Under the pieces are notes generated by a model. The model had not been told where the DNA came from. It searched no databases and saw only the letters and a list, made by a program, of their open reading frames with translations. This document shows positions 29,739 through 41,053 of a stretch of DNA of 64,000 nucleotides, in pieces. The position numbers and the translations under genes are program-made. Numbering within the stretch: position 1 is the stretch's first letter; every line of letters begins with the position of its first letter. Source of the stretch: Massariosphaeria phaeospora (taxonomy: Eukaryota > Ascomycota > Dothideomycetes > Pleosporales); contig JAADJZ010000017.1 of assembly GCA_011032825.1 (NCBI GenBank), positions 558,001-622,000 of the forward strand. The letters are read 5' to 3'.

Positions 29739-30263
29739 CATGCTCATGACGGTCATGGCATGGAGGTCGATGCTCAGCTGGTTCGTGGTACAGAGTCCAG
29801 TATTTCTCCTACCGCCAGGGAAGATTAGCTCCGGTTGTCGCTAGATGAAGCTCTTAGGCTCCAGGTACGTGATAATACGGTGCGGAACGGATGCCAACCT
29901 CGACTAACTCTTTTTCAATAGCTGATTGGCGTCCGATTGTAATGGAGTTGTATGGAAGCAGTTACCCTGCGACATCGCATCTTGATCTTATCATTTTCCA
30001 GGCTACTCAAGAGCTCTTCTCCTAGATGTTCTTAAGAGGGAGTTGAAGGGGTCCTGATCTGGCATATTAGGGGGAAAGGAGAAGAATGAGACAGGAAATC
30101 GGGTTCAACGTCCGTTGGCAGCATTGTAAACTCTGAGAACTATCTCTAGGACGTCGATGTGCAAGTATGTGTTACTTTTGCGCTTCAAGGAAAATATCAA
30201 TCAGAAAAGAACTGTGTTTGTGCTCCTGAAGTGAAATGAAGTCATCGAGACGTGGCGTGATAG
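29739..30263. other. 3' flanks of converging genes
   Basis: Holds the 29-codon in-frame continuation after the 561-residue gene (29739-29828) and the 3' side of the ankyrin gene. Nothing else is seen. Confidence 0.4.
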
Positions 30264-31937
30264 CTAAACTTGGTCGGCGCTAACTAGGTTAGGGCAAGCG
30301 CGCATTCGTCTATCTCTCCTAATCTCTACCTCGTCTTCGTCCTTCGTCGCATCCAATTTCAGCTCCCCACTCTGACTTTCAGGATTTATTACATTCCGTG
30401 CTGTACCCCACCGCAAAGCAAGAGCGTTGTCTACCATCTCTTGTGGAACTGGTTTCCAATTCCATTCCCTAAAATAGTTGCATTTTCTCTGGCAATACTT
30501 CCGAAACCATTCGAATCGAGATTTGCGCCTGCCTTCGAAAAAGTCCGTATCGGATAGACTGAGGTCTCCCCTTGACGGTGCTAATGGCACGAAAAGGCGT
30601 ACCATGTCGAGATGTCCGGAGTCGATTGCCATGACCAGGGGTGTTATTCTAAGACCGTCAAGCGGGTACCAATGTTCCAGGTCGCGCGGGCTAAGTTCCA
30701 CATGCTTTTTCAGCATATAGACCATTTCCATATGGTGATGGCTGATTGCTAAGAGTAGAGCATCACCCAAATCATGGCTGGAGTTCTGGAAGCCTCGATC
30801 GAGAAAGAGTTGGACCGTATCCAGGCGGTTGTCCCCCGTTGCTCTGACGAAGATCTCCCAATCCTTAGATGGATGGAGTCCATGATTCAACATCATCTCT
30901 AGAAGCTTGGTGTTTTCGTTTCTTTCGATATGCATCATCATATCATACCGCGACATCGCTTTCAAATCCCGAGTGGTAACACATTCTAGCAAGAGTTGAC
31001 AAACACGAAGATGGCCCTTCGCAACGGCCCCAACCAAAGCACAATCGTAATCGCACTTGAGATCATGCTGGATACTCCAGTCAATGGTGTTCTTTAATAT
31101 CTCCCCTAGGCCCTGTTCTGCCGCTAGAGAACAGAGCACCCTCCTCTCATGGTCGGGATATTCTTCTAGGAGCACTCTGACCGTTTTCCACTGTCCAGCA
31201 CATGCGGCCTTCTTCATCGCAGCATATACCGACCCTTCGAATATTGCCATGTCAAACTTCGGGCCTAATATCAGAACGACAATGCTCACATGGCCATTGC
31301 TAGCAGCGATTCCTACTGCTTCGTGCCAGTCGGGATATCTTATCGGAAGTCGCTTGCTAGCCATCGCGATCAGTTCAACAGTCTCGTACAACCCATTCTC
31401 ACACGCCCAATGGAGGGCATGCCCACCCAGGTAGGAATAGTCTATGGTCGTCGCCAACATTCAGTCCCGAATCATGGCACGTTCCAGTACCTCGTGCCGA
31501 CGCATGATTACCACGAGAAAGCAAACATCTTTCATCTTTTCGGTATAGCCGGGTTTGGAGGCCATCCTTTGCTGCATTCGATATTCTTTTAAGAAAGTAT
31601 ACCCTGTCCATTTCCCATGGTCTTGCATACAGCGAACTACCTCTTCAAGCCATGTTTCTCTGCCAACAACAGCGGCATCCGGATCCACGGACCGTGAATA
31701 TCTCGATAGGTGGTCCGCAACGGCATGGATATGGGACACGGATCTGTTATCTTCTCGGTCCTGTTCACCAATAACCTGGTGGAGCACGCGGTGCTTCAAT
31801 GAGGTCAGTGCAGGCGACTTTGTGGAATAGTGCAACGAAGAAGGATCATCCACCCTTTGTCTAGCAACATATCTTATTACCTCCGAGTCAAAAACATCTA
31901 TCCATGCGTCAGAGCACCATACTGGATTCACGAACAT
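30264..31937 (-). pseudogene. Ankyrin-repeat protein gene split by in-frame TGA
   Basis: The frame from the ATG at 31937 runs 158 codons to TGA at 31461-31463. It resumes at once in the same frame with ATG at 31460 and runs 398 codons to the stop at 30264. Both halves are ankyrin-like: short helix pairs such as GHALHWACENGLYETVELI, WHEAVGIAASNGHVSIVVLI, CALVGAVAKGHLRVCQLLLE and TPLVMAIDSGHLDMVRLFV. The stop falls between two helices of one array. The only in-frame intron I can draw across it is 39 nt with a poor GTGCCA donor. Alternatives are two genes, readthrough, or a sequencing error. Divergent ankyrin arrays of this type are common and fast-evolving in fungi. Function unknown. Confidence 0.65.
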
Positions 31938-32321
31938 TTTCACATCTTGCAGCTGACTTTTCTTAGCCGCATAACATCAACTAGCGCCATATCGTATACG
32001 GCTTGAGCGATGATGGCGTATAGAAGCTCGGGTGGTAGATACGGCACAGGCATCGCGGTGTATCAATAACGAGATTCTTTTGAACCGGTGAGTCGGGTAC
32101 AGTGTAAAAGACGGAGTGACGAAAATCGCGAAGAGGCGGGGTGCTTCGGCTGCATGCAATCCCACGCTGCGAGCCTTGCTGTGCCACAGTATATGCAACT
32201 GCATATAGGTCCGAGTTATAGACTGGACTCAAGATGCATGGTGATGCTTCACACAAGCTTACAAAAACACGGTCTTCGAATATCAACATGCAATTAAAAG
32301 TTACTTCCTGCCACGCCTAAT
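31938..32321. other. Intergenic region
   Basis: Upstream of the ankyrin gene and 3' of the 269-residue membrane-protein gene, both minus strand. A CTAAG..GCAAG acceptor-like stretch just before 31943 could mean a missing first exon of the ankyrin gene. Confidence 0.4.
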
Positions 32322-33131
32322 CTAGACTTCCAGATCCGTCTCCACACTCTTGACTTCGACGACATCTTTGCCAACAATCCCCTCTCGTCTAAACTCACTA
32401 ACTCGCATCCAACCGACCATACCAAAGATGATTGCGCCCAGGATCATAGTCGGGATGAGCAAGTACCGCGAGGCCCGCAGTTCGCGACACAACGACTCCG
32501 CAGCAGCTCCTCCTCGCCCACTACCCGCCACCGCGCATGACCATGTCTCCGGCGTCAGGAATTCAGAACTCGGGCTTGCGTCATAACTCCTGCTCGCGCG
32601 ACTGAACTGGACCTCGCTATACACTTGGACGACAAACGGGCGCAGGAAGATGACCGTCGCAACGAACACGAGGCCGTTGAGGTATATGGTGCTTCGTCTA
32701 GGGTTCGCGCGCTGCTTCCACGCCGTCAGCTCTTTATCGCAAAATCGATTACGCTGAGTAGCATTCACAAGTTGACTCACCTCTCCTTTCCGCGATCTCG
32801 TCACCACCAAGCCCGCCAGCAAAAGCAGCGTGTCCACAATGCCCCCAGCCCCAACCCACATCAGCAGACTCACAGTCACCGATTCGACGTTCTCGGGAGC
32901 TACGACGCCGACTTCGACTCTGTCCTTCAAAACGACGCCATGGGAATTGAGGCCCAGTATCGCTATGCACAGCGCACCAACAAGCGCATTCAGTGCATGC
33001 AAAACCATTGTCGAAGTCGATAATCCCGTCTTCTTTCTCGAGGGTGCAGATGCTTTGGACGACAGGACGATTTGCTGCTGGATGGGGAGGAGGTGCGCGA
33101 TGCTGTAGCGCGCGGAAGAGGGGAAGAACAT
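32322..33131 (-). CDS. Four-pass membrane protein, fungal, MARVEL-like layout
   Basis: 269 residues if read straight through. There are four hydrophobic segments: LNALVGALCIAILGLNSHG, SLLMWVGAGGIVDTLLLLAG, TIYLNGLVFVATVIFLRPF and LLIPTMILGAIIFGMVGWM, with a Ser/Cys-containing loop between the third and fourth. A possible 51-nt intron at 32730-32780 (strong GTGAGT donor, AG end) is a multiple of three and open, so splicing would give 252 residues by removing 17 from the loop between TM2 and TM3. The start MFFPSSARYSIAHLLPIQQQ is kept as the first ATG; a later Met before TM1 is possible. No specific function is recognised. It shares topology with the next gene (293 residues). Confidence 0.75.
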   Translation of the reverse strand: MFFPSSARYSIAHLLPIQQQIVLSSKASAPSRKKTGLSTSTMVLHALNALVGALCIAILGLNSHGVVLKDRVEVGVVAPENVESVTVSLLMWVGAGGIVDTLLLLAGLVVTRSRKGEVSQLVNATQRNRFCDKELTAWKQRANPRRSTIYLNGLVFVATVIFLRPFVVQVYSEVQFSRASRSYDASPSSEFLTPETWSCAVAGSGRGGAAAESLCRELRASRYLLIPTMILGAIIFGMVGWMRVSEFRREGIVGKDVVEVKSVETDLEV

Positions 33132-33965
33132 TGGTTGTTTGTTTGTTTCTTTGTTCGAGTATTGCGTCTCGACTGGAATTGCCAGAATTTATTCACAGAG
33201 ACAGTTGCACCTTGATGTAGAATCGCTCAGCGGCCATGCATCGTGACGCGATTGCATGGTAATCATGTCGATCGGGCGCAGTGCGCGTTTGCATAGAGCT
33301 TCGCTTTCGCTTAAGGCTACGCGTTGAGTCGAACTTGGGTGGCTTTGGGATTCGGGCGCGCTTTTGGCGGGGTGGAATTCCACGGATTATAGAGGCAAGC
33401 TGGGAACTCCGGGGGGAATTGGCCGGCGGATGCATGTGTGGTGGGACGGATGTCGCATTCGCGAGCGGGGAGAATTCGCCGACGGGTTCAATGTCTGCAG
33501 GAAGATGTCGGATCGGATGGGGTGGTCCATGTTAAGGCGTTAATGACGTCATGGATTGATCCTACCGACCAAGCCACAAACCCCGATTCATCAACTGTGT
33601 CCAGCGTCCACCAACACATCCTCCTGTCCTATCACCATCAACAAATTTGAAGAATATTCTTGCGATCATGCTGGTTCAGCGTATCGTATTGTATCGTATC
33701 GTCTTGGGGCCGAAGCGATGTTCCTTGCGTCTTACTCTCCTAGCGCTTTAACAAGGACATCGCTCCCACAATGCATCGCAGAAACGACTGTACGATCACC
33801 CAGTCGATTGTTAGCATGAGGAGTGTGTGTGTCAACGGGACGGTGGTATGAGATAGCAGCGTATTGTACCCGCCCACTAGTAAGCACATAACGTGTGGTT
33901 TAAGTGTTCCTGCATTCCATTATTCCAACATTATATCGAACTACAAACTCCATCTCTTACCCCTA

Positions 33966-33991
33966 CAGTTCAGTTCAGCTCAGCTCAGCTT
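33966..33991. repeat. (CAGTT/CAGCT)n pentanucleotide microsatellite
   Basis: Five-base period, about five units, with T/C drift at one position. Related tracts lie at 62443 and 63742. Confidence 0.8.
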
Positions 33992-34110
33992 AATTCAGTT
34001 CAGCTCCGACCAGATCGGATCATTCCCCTCTACCCTCCCCAAAACAGACGCTCGACGCAAAACCATGTTCCGAGTTCTTTCTAGTCGCGTCCCTCCCAAC
34101 GCCGCCCAAT

Positions 34111-34135
34111 GCAACGCAACGCAACGCAACGCATC
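34111..34135. repeat. (GCAAC)n microsatellite
   Basis: Four perfect 5-bp units followed by a degenerate one, just past the 3' end of the 293-residue membrane-protein gene. Confidence 0.8.
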
Positions 34136-34159
34136 GCGCAAAGAGAAGAAACCAGCGAT

Positions 34160-35162
34160 TTAGAAGCCGCCTTTCTTCGCCTGCTTCTGGATCTTCTTCT
34201 TGGTGCTGCGGCGGAACAGGGCGAGCACGTAGATGACGATGGACAGCAGCGCAGCGACGACCTGCACGATGCCGATGTAGAAAGAGACAGACTACGCAGC
34301 GCACGTCGTTAGCAAAAAAGTCCCAGCAAGACCGAAAAAGCGCAACAAACGTACCTGCACATTACAAAACCGCTCGAAATTCACCTCCTTGACAAACTCC
34401 TTCTGAATCGCCCTCGCCGCCGGACTACACGTCCACCCCCACAAATCATTGCTCTTCCCACCCTTATCCTTCTCACTGCGATACAACCCCGCCGCCACAC
34501 TCCACACGACCAGATTCCCCACCAGCACCGCCCAGCTGAACACGCTGGCGACGTTGCTCGCCCGGTTCGCCTGCTGCACGCCGCACTTGTAGCTGAAGAT
34601 GATGCTGCCGTTGAGCAGCACGGCGGTGGCGGCGGTCGCGAAGTACATGTACGTGGGCCAGGTCTTGCTGTCTTTGGCCCAGGCGGTGCGCGTGGTGGAT
34701 GTGCCGTCGGGGTGTAGGATTGTGCGCAGGGTGGTGCGCGTGCTGAGGAATTTGTGGACGGTGAGGGCGATGGGGATGAGGATGGCGATGGAGATGAGGA
34801 GGGAGATTGTGCGCGAGAGGATGCGCAGGCGGCGGATGCGCGATTTGAGACGCTGTGGGGGGAGGGGGGTTAGCAGGAGCGCAGAGAGAACAAAGTTGGG
34901 GGGGACATACAGCGTCTTCTTTCCGCACCGCCTTCACGGTTTCGAAGTCCTCGGTCATGGGATCGTTGGCATAGTGCGCGTTGGCGGCATTACTGTAGCC
35001 CGTGTCTGTCGAGGCGAGCAGCTGCAGCGGCTTCAACGGCGTCGTCGGGCCAGATGCGTGTGCGGATGGGTGCGGGGGCGGCGCTGAGTGTAGCAGGTGT
35101 TGCTGCTGCTCGTGCTTGTCGTCGTCGAGCGGCGGCGGGTTGTAGAAGGAATTCGCTGCCAT
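34160..35162 (-). CDS. Four-pass membrane protein with Pro-rich N-terminus
   Basis: Three exons, 35162-34911, 34852-34355 and 34291-34160 (introns 58 and 63 nt, phases agree), encode 293 residues. The first 84 residues are cytosolic-type, Pro/His/Gln-rich. A basic RLKSRIRRLRILSR stretch leads into the first membrane helix (ISLLISIAIAILIPIALTV). Others are YFATAATAVLLNGSIIFSY, VASVFSWAVLVGNLVVWSVAAGL and, in exon 3, YIGIVQVVAALLSIVIYVLALF. The C-tail is Lys/Arg-rich. A loop between helices 3 and 4 has two Cys (TCSPAA, FCNVQ) that could pair. Topology resembles fungal MARVEL/tetraspan plasma-membrane proteins; function unknown. The ATG at 35162 is the first in frame. Confidence 0.8.
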
Positions 35163-36480
35163 GTTCAATGCCTATGCGAAATATGCTTGTACCGAAGGAA
35201 GGAAGGAAGCCTGATCTGATCTGATCTATCTCTTGCCCTAACCCAACGGATGAAAGAGACAGAGAATGAGACCGAGAACGAGAACAAGAAGTAAACACCG
35301 CAAACACGAGATAAACAGGAGATCGAGACGGCAGCAGGACCACGAAGAGATATGTACCCTGGCAAGTCCTCCACCTACTCACCTCCATCCCGCCACACAG
35401 CCCCTCTCCCATCCATCTCAGCTCCAAAAAATTGATTCCCAACCTTACAAACCTAATCCCGAATAAAACTTTCCGAAGCAGCAACGCGCATAGCGCCATC
35501 CGTCCACATCCCGTATATAAACGTCCCAGCGCTGAGTAAACGGGCCTCAGCCTCACGCACAGTCCACGCAGCGCAGCCCCCACCTGTCGCTCCATCAGCA
35601 GGTCTCGAACCCGGCGTCCAATCATGATAATTGCTGCAACTGCTTCCTTCGGGGCTCTCTTTGATGCTGACGGAAGGCTGGCCCCGGAGACGGTTCGGTG
35701 CGCTTCGCTTGTTCGGTATGCGAGATGAAATGAAATGAATGTTGTGCATCATCATGCGTGGAGTGTGGTTTCTGGAAGGATAGGGGTGTGGCTAGTAGTG
35801 GCGTCAGCGTGTGGTGTTAGTGGTTAGGCTGAAGCGGACTTTTTGGCTTAGTGATGGGGAGGGTATATTTAGATGATAGATAATAGGGTAACGAACTCGA
35901 GATTTGTTAGCGATAGGCGGTTTAGGATTAGTGCGGATAGGCGAGCTGAAGTGGGAGATCGGTACCTGTGCCTGTGTGTTTCAAACTTTGTCGATTAGGT
36001 AGCTAGATGCTTGATAAGTTGACATACCTATTCAAAGTAAGCGTGGCGGAATCTAGGCTCGATAGCTTGGTAGCTGGGAATGAATGAGTGTATAGATGGT
36101 GGAGACGACGCTGAAATCTAGCTGGGAAGAAAAATGTTGCTGGATTATTGATTATGGTGCCAACGCACATGAGTGGCGTCGAATGCGAAACAATGACTAT
36201 CCAAACTACGGAGTATCAATCATCGAACGCTCGTGTTACTTCCGCCTGTGGGGTATCGTAAAAGACCGCTTCAATCGTACCCACCCACCCGTTCGAGAAA
36301 GGAATATCGGTAAAAAACTGTGTGTGGAAAGGAACGCCTGCCTGACTCAGATCAGTCGAATGTTCGTCATCTCAACTCTGAGCTAGGGACCTGACGTACC
36401 GTAACCAAGCTAGGTGAAAGAGAGTCCAAAAGCGCCGCATCCACAATCGACGGACACGAAATTTAGTTTAGTTTCGCGCT
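35163..36480. other. Non-coding interval of 1.3 kb
   Basis: Leader and promoter of the 293-residue gene (with GGAAG and GATCT short repeats near 35200-35225) and the 3' side of the SPX-RING gene. The 96-codon frame at 36096-36386 is not protein-like. The B-box-like string near 35610 (minus strand) cannot form a T-arm, so no tRNA is called. Confidence 0.45.
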
Positions 36481-37964
36481 TCACATAACCGCACACTGCT
36501 CCACATAGACCTCGCCATACTGATCGACTCCGGCCATGCGCTCATTATACTTCTGCTTCGCTTTAACTTCGTCGGGAAACCACCTCTTCAGAAACTTAGC
36601 CAGCTCCAGGTCCAAGTTATCCGAGCAGGCATCCACGACGGTCAAGTCGCGACACAGCGGACACCGGTGCTGCTTGTTGGTCTGCATGATGATGAGGCAG
36701 CGGATGCAGAAGACGTGCTCGCAGCGCAGCTTGACGGGCCGCCAGTTGACCTCCATGCACATGGGGCAGCTGTAGTCGTCGAGCTGCGGGACGCGGGCGA
36801 CGATGCGCGTGTTGACTTCGGCGCAGACGGCGCGGGCGAGGCACGAGGAGAAGGACGGGTAGGCGATGGCTTTGGGGAAGGTGGTTTTTACGCCGAGGGC
36901 GGTTTGCTTGTCGAATTCTGGGCCGGGTGAGTGGGCTGTTTTGAGAAATATTCGTGTAAGTAAGGGACTGTAAACCTACTTTTGAGGATCTTCTGCATGG
37001 CTGTGTGGTTGATTTCGCCAAAGCGTAGGCCTTGGAGGATCTCGCGGTTGATGTTCATGAAGGCGGTCAAAGCAGCCAGATTGTCGCGCTTCTTGAACTG
37101 GTCAACCAGTCCGGTTGTCGCGATCTTATTACAGAAGTCTTGGAATCTCTCTCTTGCTTTCTCTGCATCGTGGGCGGTATGGTCTTGCTCGGTGGTGCCA
37201 AAGAATATGCCTTCTTCTAGGTAGATTTGGAAGATGTGGCGCCACACTGCGATGATTTTCCTATTTGCTCTGCGGTCCGGATCGGTAAGTGGTGTCATCT
37301 GTTTACCTAGGAGCTCGATCTGCGAACGCATTCTCTTTTCCTCTCGCTCCTGGAGGGCTTCCAGGCCAGAGAGCTCAGTGGCGAGCTTTGTGAAGAACTC
37401 GGTGTCGGATGACAAGGGAACTTCGACCATTCGGTACCCCTTTCTCCTGGCTCCTGGAGTAAATGGAGTGATTGGATTTGCGGGGTTCGCAGTGTCAGAG
37501 GAAGTAATGACCTTCGACTCTGCGTCTGACTCTTCGAATACACGCAGATGGGCCAGGCCAGTGTCGACGGCCAGCATCTGCAGTTTCCGCTTCGTGTCCT
37601 CGTCTATTTTGGCACTGTGCAGCTCGCCAGTGAGCTCATTGACGTAAAATAATAACTTCGGCTGGAAGCGTGTATGCTCTTTCGGCGAGCTGCCGGACCC
37701 ATCCCTGGCAAGAATATACTGAAATGGACGGTCGGGGTCGGGGTCGGGGTCGGGGTCGTGGTGCTGCTCGGCTGCAGCGTTGAAGTCCTCGACATGCTTG
37801 AGCAGCTGGCTCAGGGCGGTGGGACTAAGACCGACGTCGGCCAGCTCCTGGGTGAGGCGGTTGATGCATTTCTTGAGCTGCGAATAGCCAATGGCCGAGT
37901 CGACCCACTCCTGGGGATAGCCTTCGTGGGAGAGCGACTGTGCAAAGGCGTGCCCGAACTTCAT
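36481..37964 (-). CDS. SPX-domain RING-finger protein (probable E3 ubiquitin ligase)
   Basis: Two exons, 37964-36980 and 36917-36481 (62-nt intron), encode 473 residues. The SPX domain spans roughly residues 1-330: it begins MKFGHAFAQSLSHEGYP, and its helical bundle ends in the INREILQGLRFGEINHTAMQ and ILKKFDKQT region (the Lys329 codon is split by the intron). Basic residues in these helices are the usual inositol-pyrophosphate contacts. A C3HC4 RING follows at 379-417 (CPMC, CEHVFCIRC, CPLC). Known fungal relatives are called RING-14 proteins. The pairing suggests ubiquitylation controlled by phosphate status, inferred from SPX biology. A (Asp-Pro)n tract at residues 70-78 is encoded by a G-quadruplex-type repeat. 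Divergent from JJJ1. Confidence 0.9.
37731..37757 (+). repeat. (GGGGTC)n tract, perfect G4 motif
   Basis: Four G4 runs separated by TC on the plus strand, which is the template strand of the SPX-RING gene. It encodes the Asp-Pro repeat. Confidence 0.85.
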
Positions 37965-38658
37965 GACGGTGGATCAAGGTTGACGGCGGGGTGGGCGGGG
38001 GACGGTGACGGCAGCCTGGTAGCCTGTGAAAAGCGCAGAAACGGGCACGTGGGCTGTCTCGCCGCCTGGATTGGGGCAGACTCTGATTCCGTTCCTTCCG
38101 CGCCAGTTCCGCGCGGTGGGGGTGGGGGTGGGGGTCAAACGGGCACGACCCAGGACCGCGTCGTCGGTGCAGTTCGTGAAGCCTTCGTCCACCACGACAG
38201 TAGGTATGCCAATAGGCCTGGTCTTCTTTCTCGCAGTGGCCCAATAATGCACAGCTGGCTGTTCCCGCTGACCACGACTTTAGCGTGCGGCGGCTTACCC
38301 GAGATGCGATGCGATGCCTTGCTTGTGGCGGCGGCTAACGGCTGGTGCATGGTGAAAAGCAAACGGCAGCCCGAGACTTCTTGCAGTCAGCGTCGCCCGC
38401 GGCGGACAGGCGTGATGGCGCCGGAATCTGTTCAATTTGTTGAATCTGCTCTGTCACCAGCACGCGCCGATGGCGTTCGGCATCCCGCGCTCGTTGTGTC
38501 GTCCAATCAGCACGGACCGACCAGTCATGTTCGGCACTCGCAACCCACAAACGACCACCAAGTGCGCCTTCCTCCTGGGCCCCGACCGCGACAACTGAAA
38601 ATTTCTGCCTTTCGCTGCATGGTAGCGCCCCGGCCGCACCGTCGCCGCCCTCGTTACA
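37965..38658. promoter_or_regulatory. Divergent promoter of SPX-RING and JJJ1 genes
   Basis: About 690 bp, GC-rich, with no clear TATA box. A G-rich run of three GGGGGT units lies at 38115-38135 and could form a G-quadruplex with the flanking GG. Long antisense frames here are by-products of high GC. Confidence 0.5.
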
Positions 38659-40409
38659 ATGGGCGCGGCGCAGTCGTCCGGCACGGGACAGGATGCTGGC
38701 CTTGCCGGCGCTGCTCCTTTGAAGACGAGTTACTATGAGCTGCTGGGCCTGGAGCGGAGTGCCACAAGTGACGAGTAGGTCGCCCGAGAGAGAAAAAAGA
38801 CCGAGCCTGTGAACTGACCATCTCCAGGATCAAGAAGGCGTACCGCAAAAAGGCCCTCGAGCTGCATCCCGACCGCAACTATGGCGACGTCGAACGCACC
38901 ACGGAGCTCTTCGCCGAAGTCCAGACCGCCTACGAGGTGCTGTCCGACGACCAGGAACGCGCCTGGTACGATGCGCACGAGATGGACATCCTGGGCGGCG
39001 GCGCGGGTGCGGGCGAGGACCACTACGAGCACAGCATGCGCGTCACCACCGCCGCCGACATTACGCGCATCATGGCTAAGTTCAGAGGGGATGTCCAGTT
39101 TTCAGACTCGCCTACTGGGTTTTTCGGCTTCCTGCGGGACACCTTCGAGCAGCTTGTGCGCGAGGAAGAGTACGCCGGCGATTGGAGCGACGTCGAAGTC
39201 CCCGCCTACCCATCGTTTGGCCACAAGGACGACTCATACGAAGATGTGGTGCGCAAATTCTACGCCATCTGGGGCAGTTTTGCGACAGCCAAGTCGTTCG
39301 CGTGGATGGATGTATACCGCGTCTCCGAGGCCCCAGACCGACGTGTGCGCCGGCTAATGGAAAAGGAGAACAAGCGATTCCGGGAAGACGGTATCAGGGA
39401 GTTCAACGAGGCTGTTAGAACGCTGGTTGCCTTTGTCCGGAAGCGCGACCCCCGCTACACCCCGAACACACAGACTCAGGAGGAGCGCGCCATCGCACAG
39501 CGGGCGGCAACAAAAGCCCAGGCTGCGCGCGCTCGAGCTGCACATGCTGCGAAGATGCAGGACGCGGTCCCGGCCTGGGCTACAACCAGGGACTCAGATG
39601 AACTGGAAGAGTCGACCGAGAGCGAGATCGAAGAGGATCACTACGAGTGCGTGGCGTGCCACAAGACGTTCAAGAGCGAGCGGCAGTATGACGCGCACGA
39701 GAAGAGCAAAAAACACCAGAAGGCGGTGAATGCGTTGAAGCGGAAGATGCAGAAGGATAATGACCATTTACACCTGGATGAAGACGTTGAGAGCGACGCG
39801 GTAGCCGCACCGAATTCGCCAGAAGAAGATGGCTCAGGAGATGCAGTTGGCTCTGACCCAGACGTGCTGGACGACGACTCGGTGGAGGAGATTAGTCACG
39901 GAATCAACGACGTCAAACTCGAAGACGGAAACCAAAGCGCCGACGAAGAACAACTGACCTCGCCATCAGAAGAAGCATCGAACCCTGCGGACGAAAGCTC
40001 AACCGCCGCCCCAGCCTCAACAGAAGACTCTACCGTCGACGACGACAATGACGACGACGACGATGACACCGACGACGAATACGCCTCCCGCGCCGACATC
40101 GAAGCCCGCCTCGCATCCTTCCGCCCCAAGCCCACCTCCACTGACAACCCACCACCCTCCGCCTCAACCCTCGACCCCGAACCCAATCCCAAACCCAAGC
40201 TCGGCAAAGCCGCCCAAAAGCGCGCAAAGAAAGCCGCCAAAGAACCCGATCAGGACGAACCGACGGACCTGGAGTTCAGGTGCGTGACGTGCAGTGTGGG
40301 GTTCCCCTCGAAGACCAAGCTGTTCCAGCATGTGAAGGATTTGAAGCATGCAGCGCCGCTGCCTGGGGGAGGCGGTGGGAAGAAGGGGAAGGGGAAGGGG
40401 AAGAGGTAG
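38659..40409 (+). CDS. JJJ1: JJJ1/DNAJC21-type J-domain zinc-finger protein
   Basis: Two exons, 38659-38774 and 38828-40409, give 565 residues; the intron splits the Glu39 codon. The J-domain is at about 24-92, with HPD at residues 52-54 ([11 protein letters not shown]). A DnaJ-specific middle region with [23 protein letters not shown] follows. Then comes a C2H2 finger ([23 protein letters not shown]), an acidic/Ser stretch, and a second C2H2 finger ([23 protein letters not shown]) ending in a Gly/Lys tail. This is the full order of yeast Jjj1 and human DNAJC21, which stimulate Hsp70 (Ssa) to release Arx1 from late 60S ribosomes in the cytoplasm. Length and order are normal. Confidence 0.93.
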
Positions 40410-41053
40410 ATATATAGGTGTGATATCTGGTAGGGGGTTGACTTGTGTAGTTGGGTGTAACACGGGAATGTGAGGTTTGGACAGTGCTGTGTTGTGTGCT
40501 CTGGACGGGAAAAAAGAGTTGGCGTTTGGGCGTCTGTGATAGATACGAAAAGCCTATGGGCTGCTGGGCTGGGCTGGGCTGTTGGTAGGACTTGCATTGC
40601 GCTGCATTGGAGGAAAAGGCATGTTTGAGCGCCGACCGGGGCACAGTTTTGTATTTTGCATTTACAATCGGAGAGGCATAGCATGGATGGGGCAAGGCAG
40701 GGCAAGACGAGGCAGGGCTATCCAATCTGTTCGACAGGGAATCTTGTCGAGCCACATATAAAATAGAATTCCAAATCCAAATCCAAATCCAAATCGAAAC
40801 ACCATAGACACTCACTACACTACGCTCACTACCTACGCTTACTACCTACGCTTGTGTTCTTTCTATCTTGCTTTCTCTCTAAATAGGTTAGTAGGTAGGT
40901 ACGTTCTGCGCCTATGCATATTAGTCTCTAATTTTGCACTACCTGTCTTTGTACATAGCTTCGAGTTGAGTTGAGTTGAGTTCGAGCATGTGTATATATA
41001 AGGGTAGGTAGGTAGTAGAGAGAAAGTTTATAGGCCTAGATACAGCGTTTAGA

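Larger units (their letters stand above)
33132..34159. other. Intergenic interval of 1 kb with 5-bp microsatellites
   Basis: Promoter of the 269-residue gene, then 5-bp-period tracts at 33681-33702, 33966-33991 and 34111-34135. No gene is supported. Confidence 0.5.

Noticed and set aside
1..32000. Secondary-metabolite gene cluster around the P450, peroxidase and PhiA-like genes
   Set aside because: No polyketide synthase, peptide synthetase, terpene cyclase or prenyltransferase is present; the genes are scattered among housekeeping genes.
34599..35087. 162-codon frame opposite the 293-residue membrane protein
   Set aside because: Met/Arg/Val-rich mirror of the real coding strand.
35590..35625. 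tRNA B-box-like string (GGTTCGAGACC on the minus strand)
   Set aside because: The flanking bases cannot pair into a T-arm and no A-box or acceptor stem fits.
36096..36386. 96-codon plus-strand frame
   Set aside because: Composition unlike protein, no upstream or downstream support.
37674..38738. 354-codon plus-strand frame overlapping the 5' part of the SPX-RING gene, the divergent promoter and the JJJ1 start
   Set aside because: Antisense or out of frame to two well-supported genes; Gly/Arg-rich product of high GC content.
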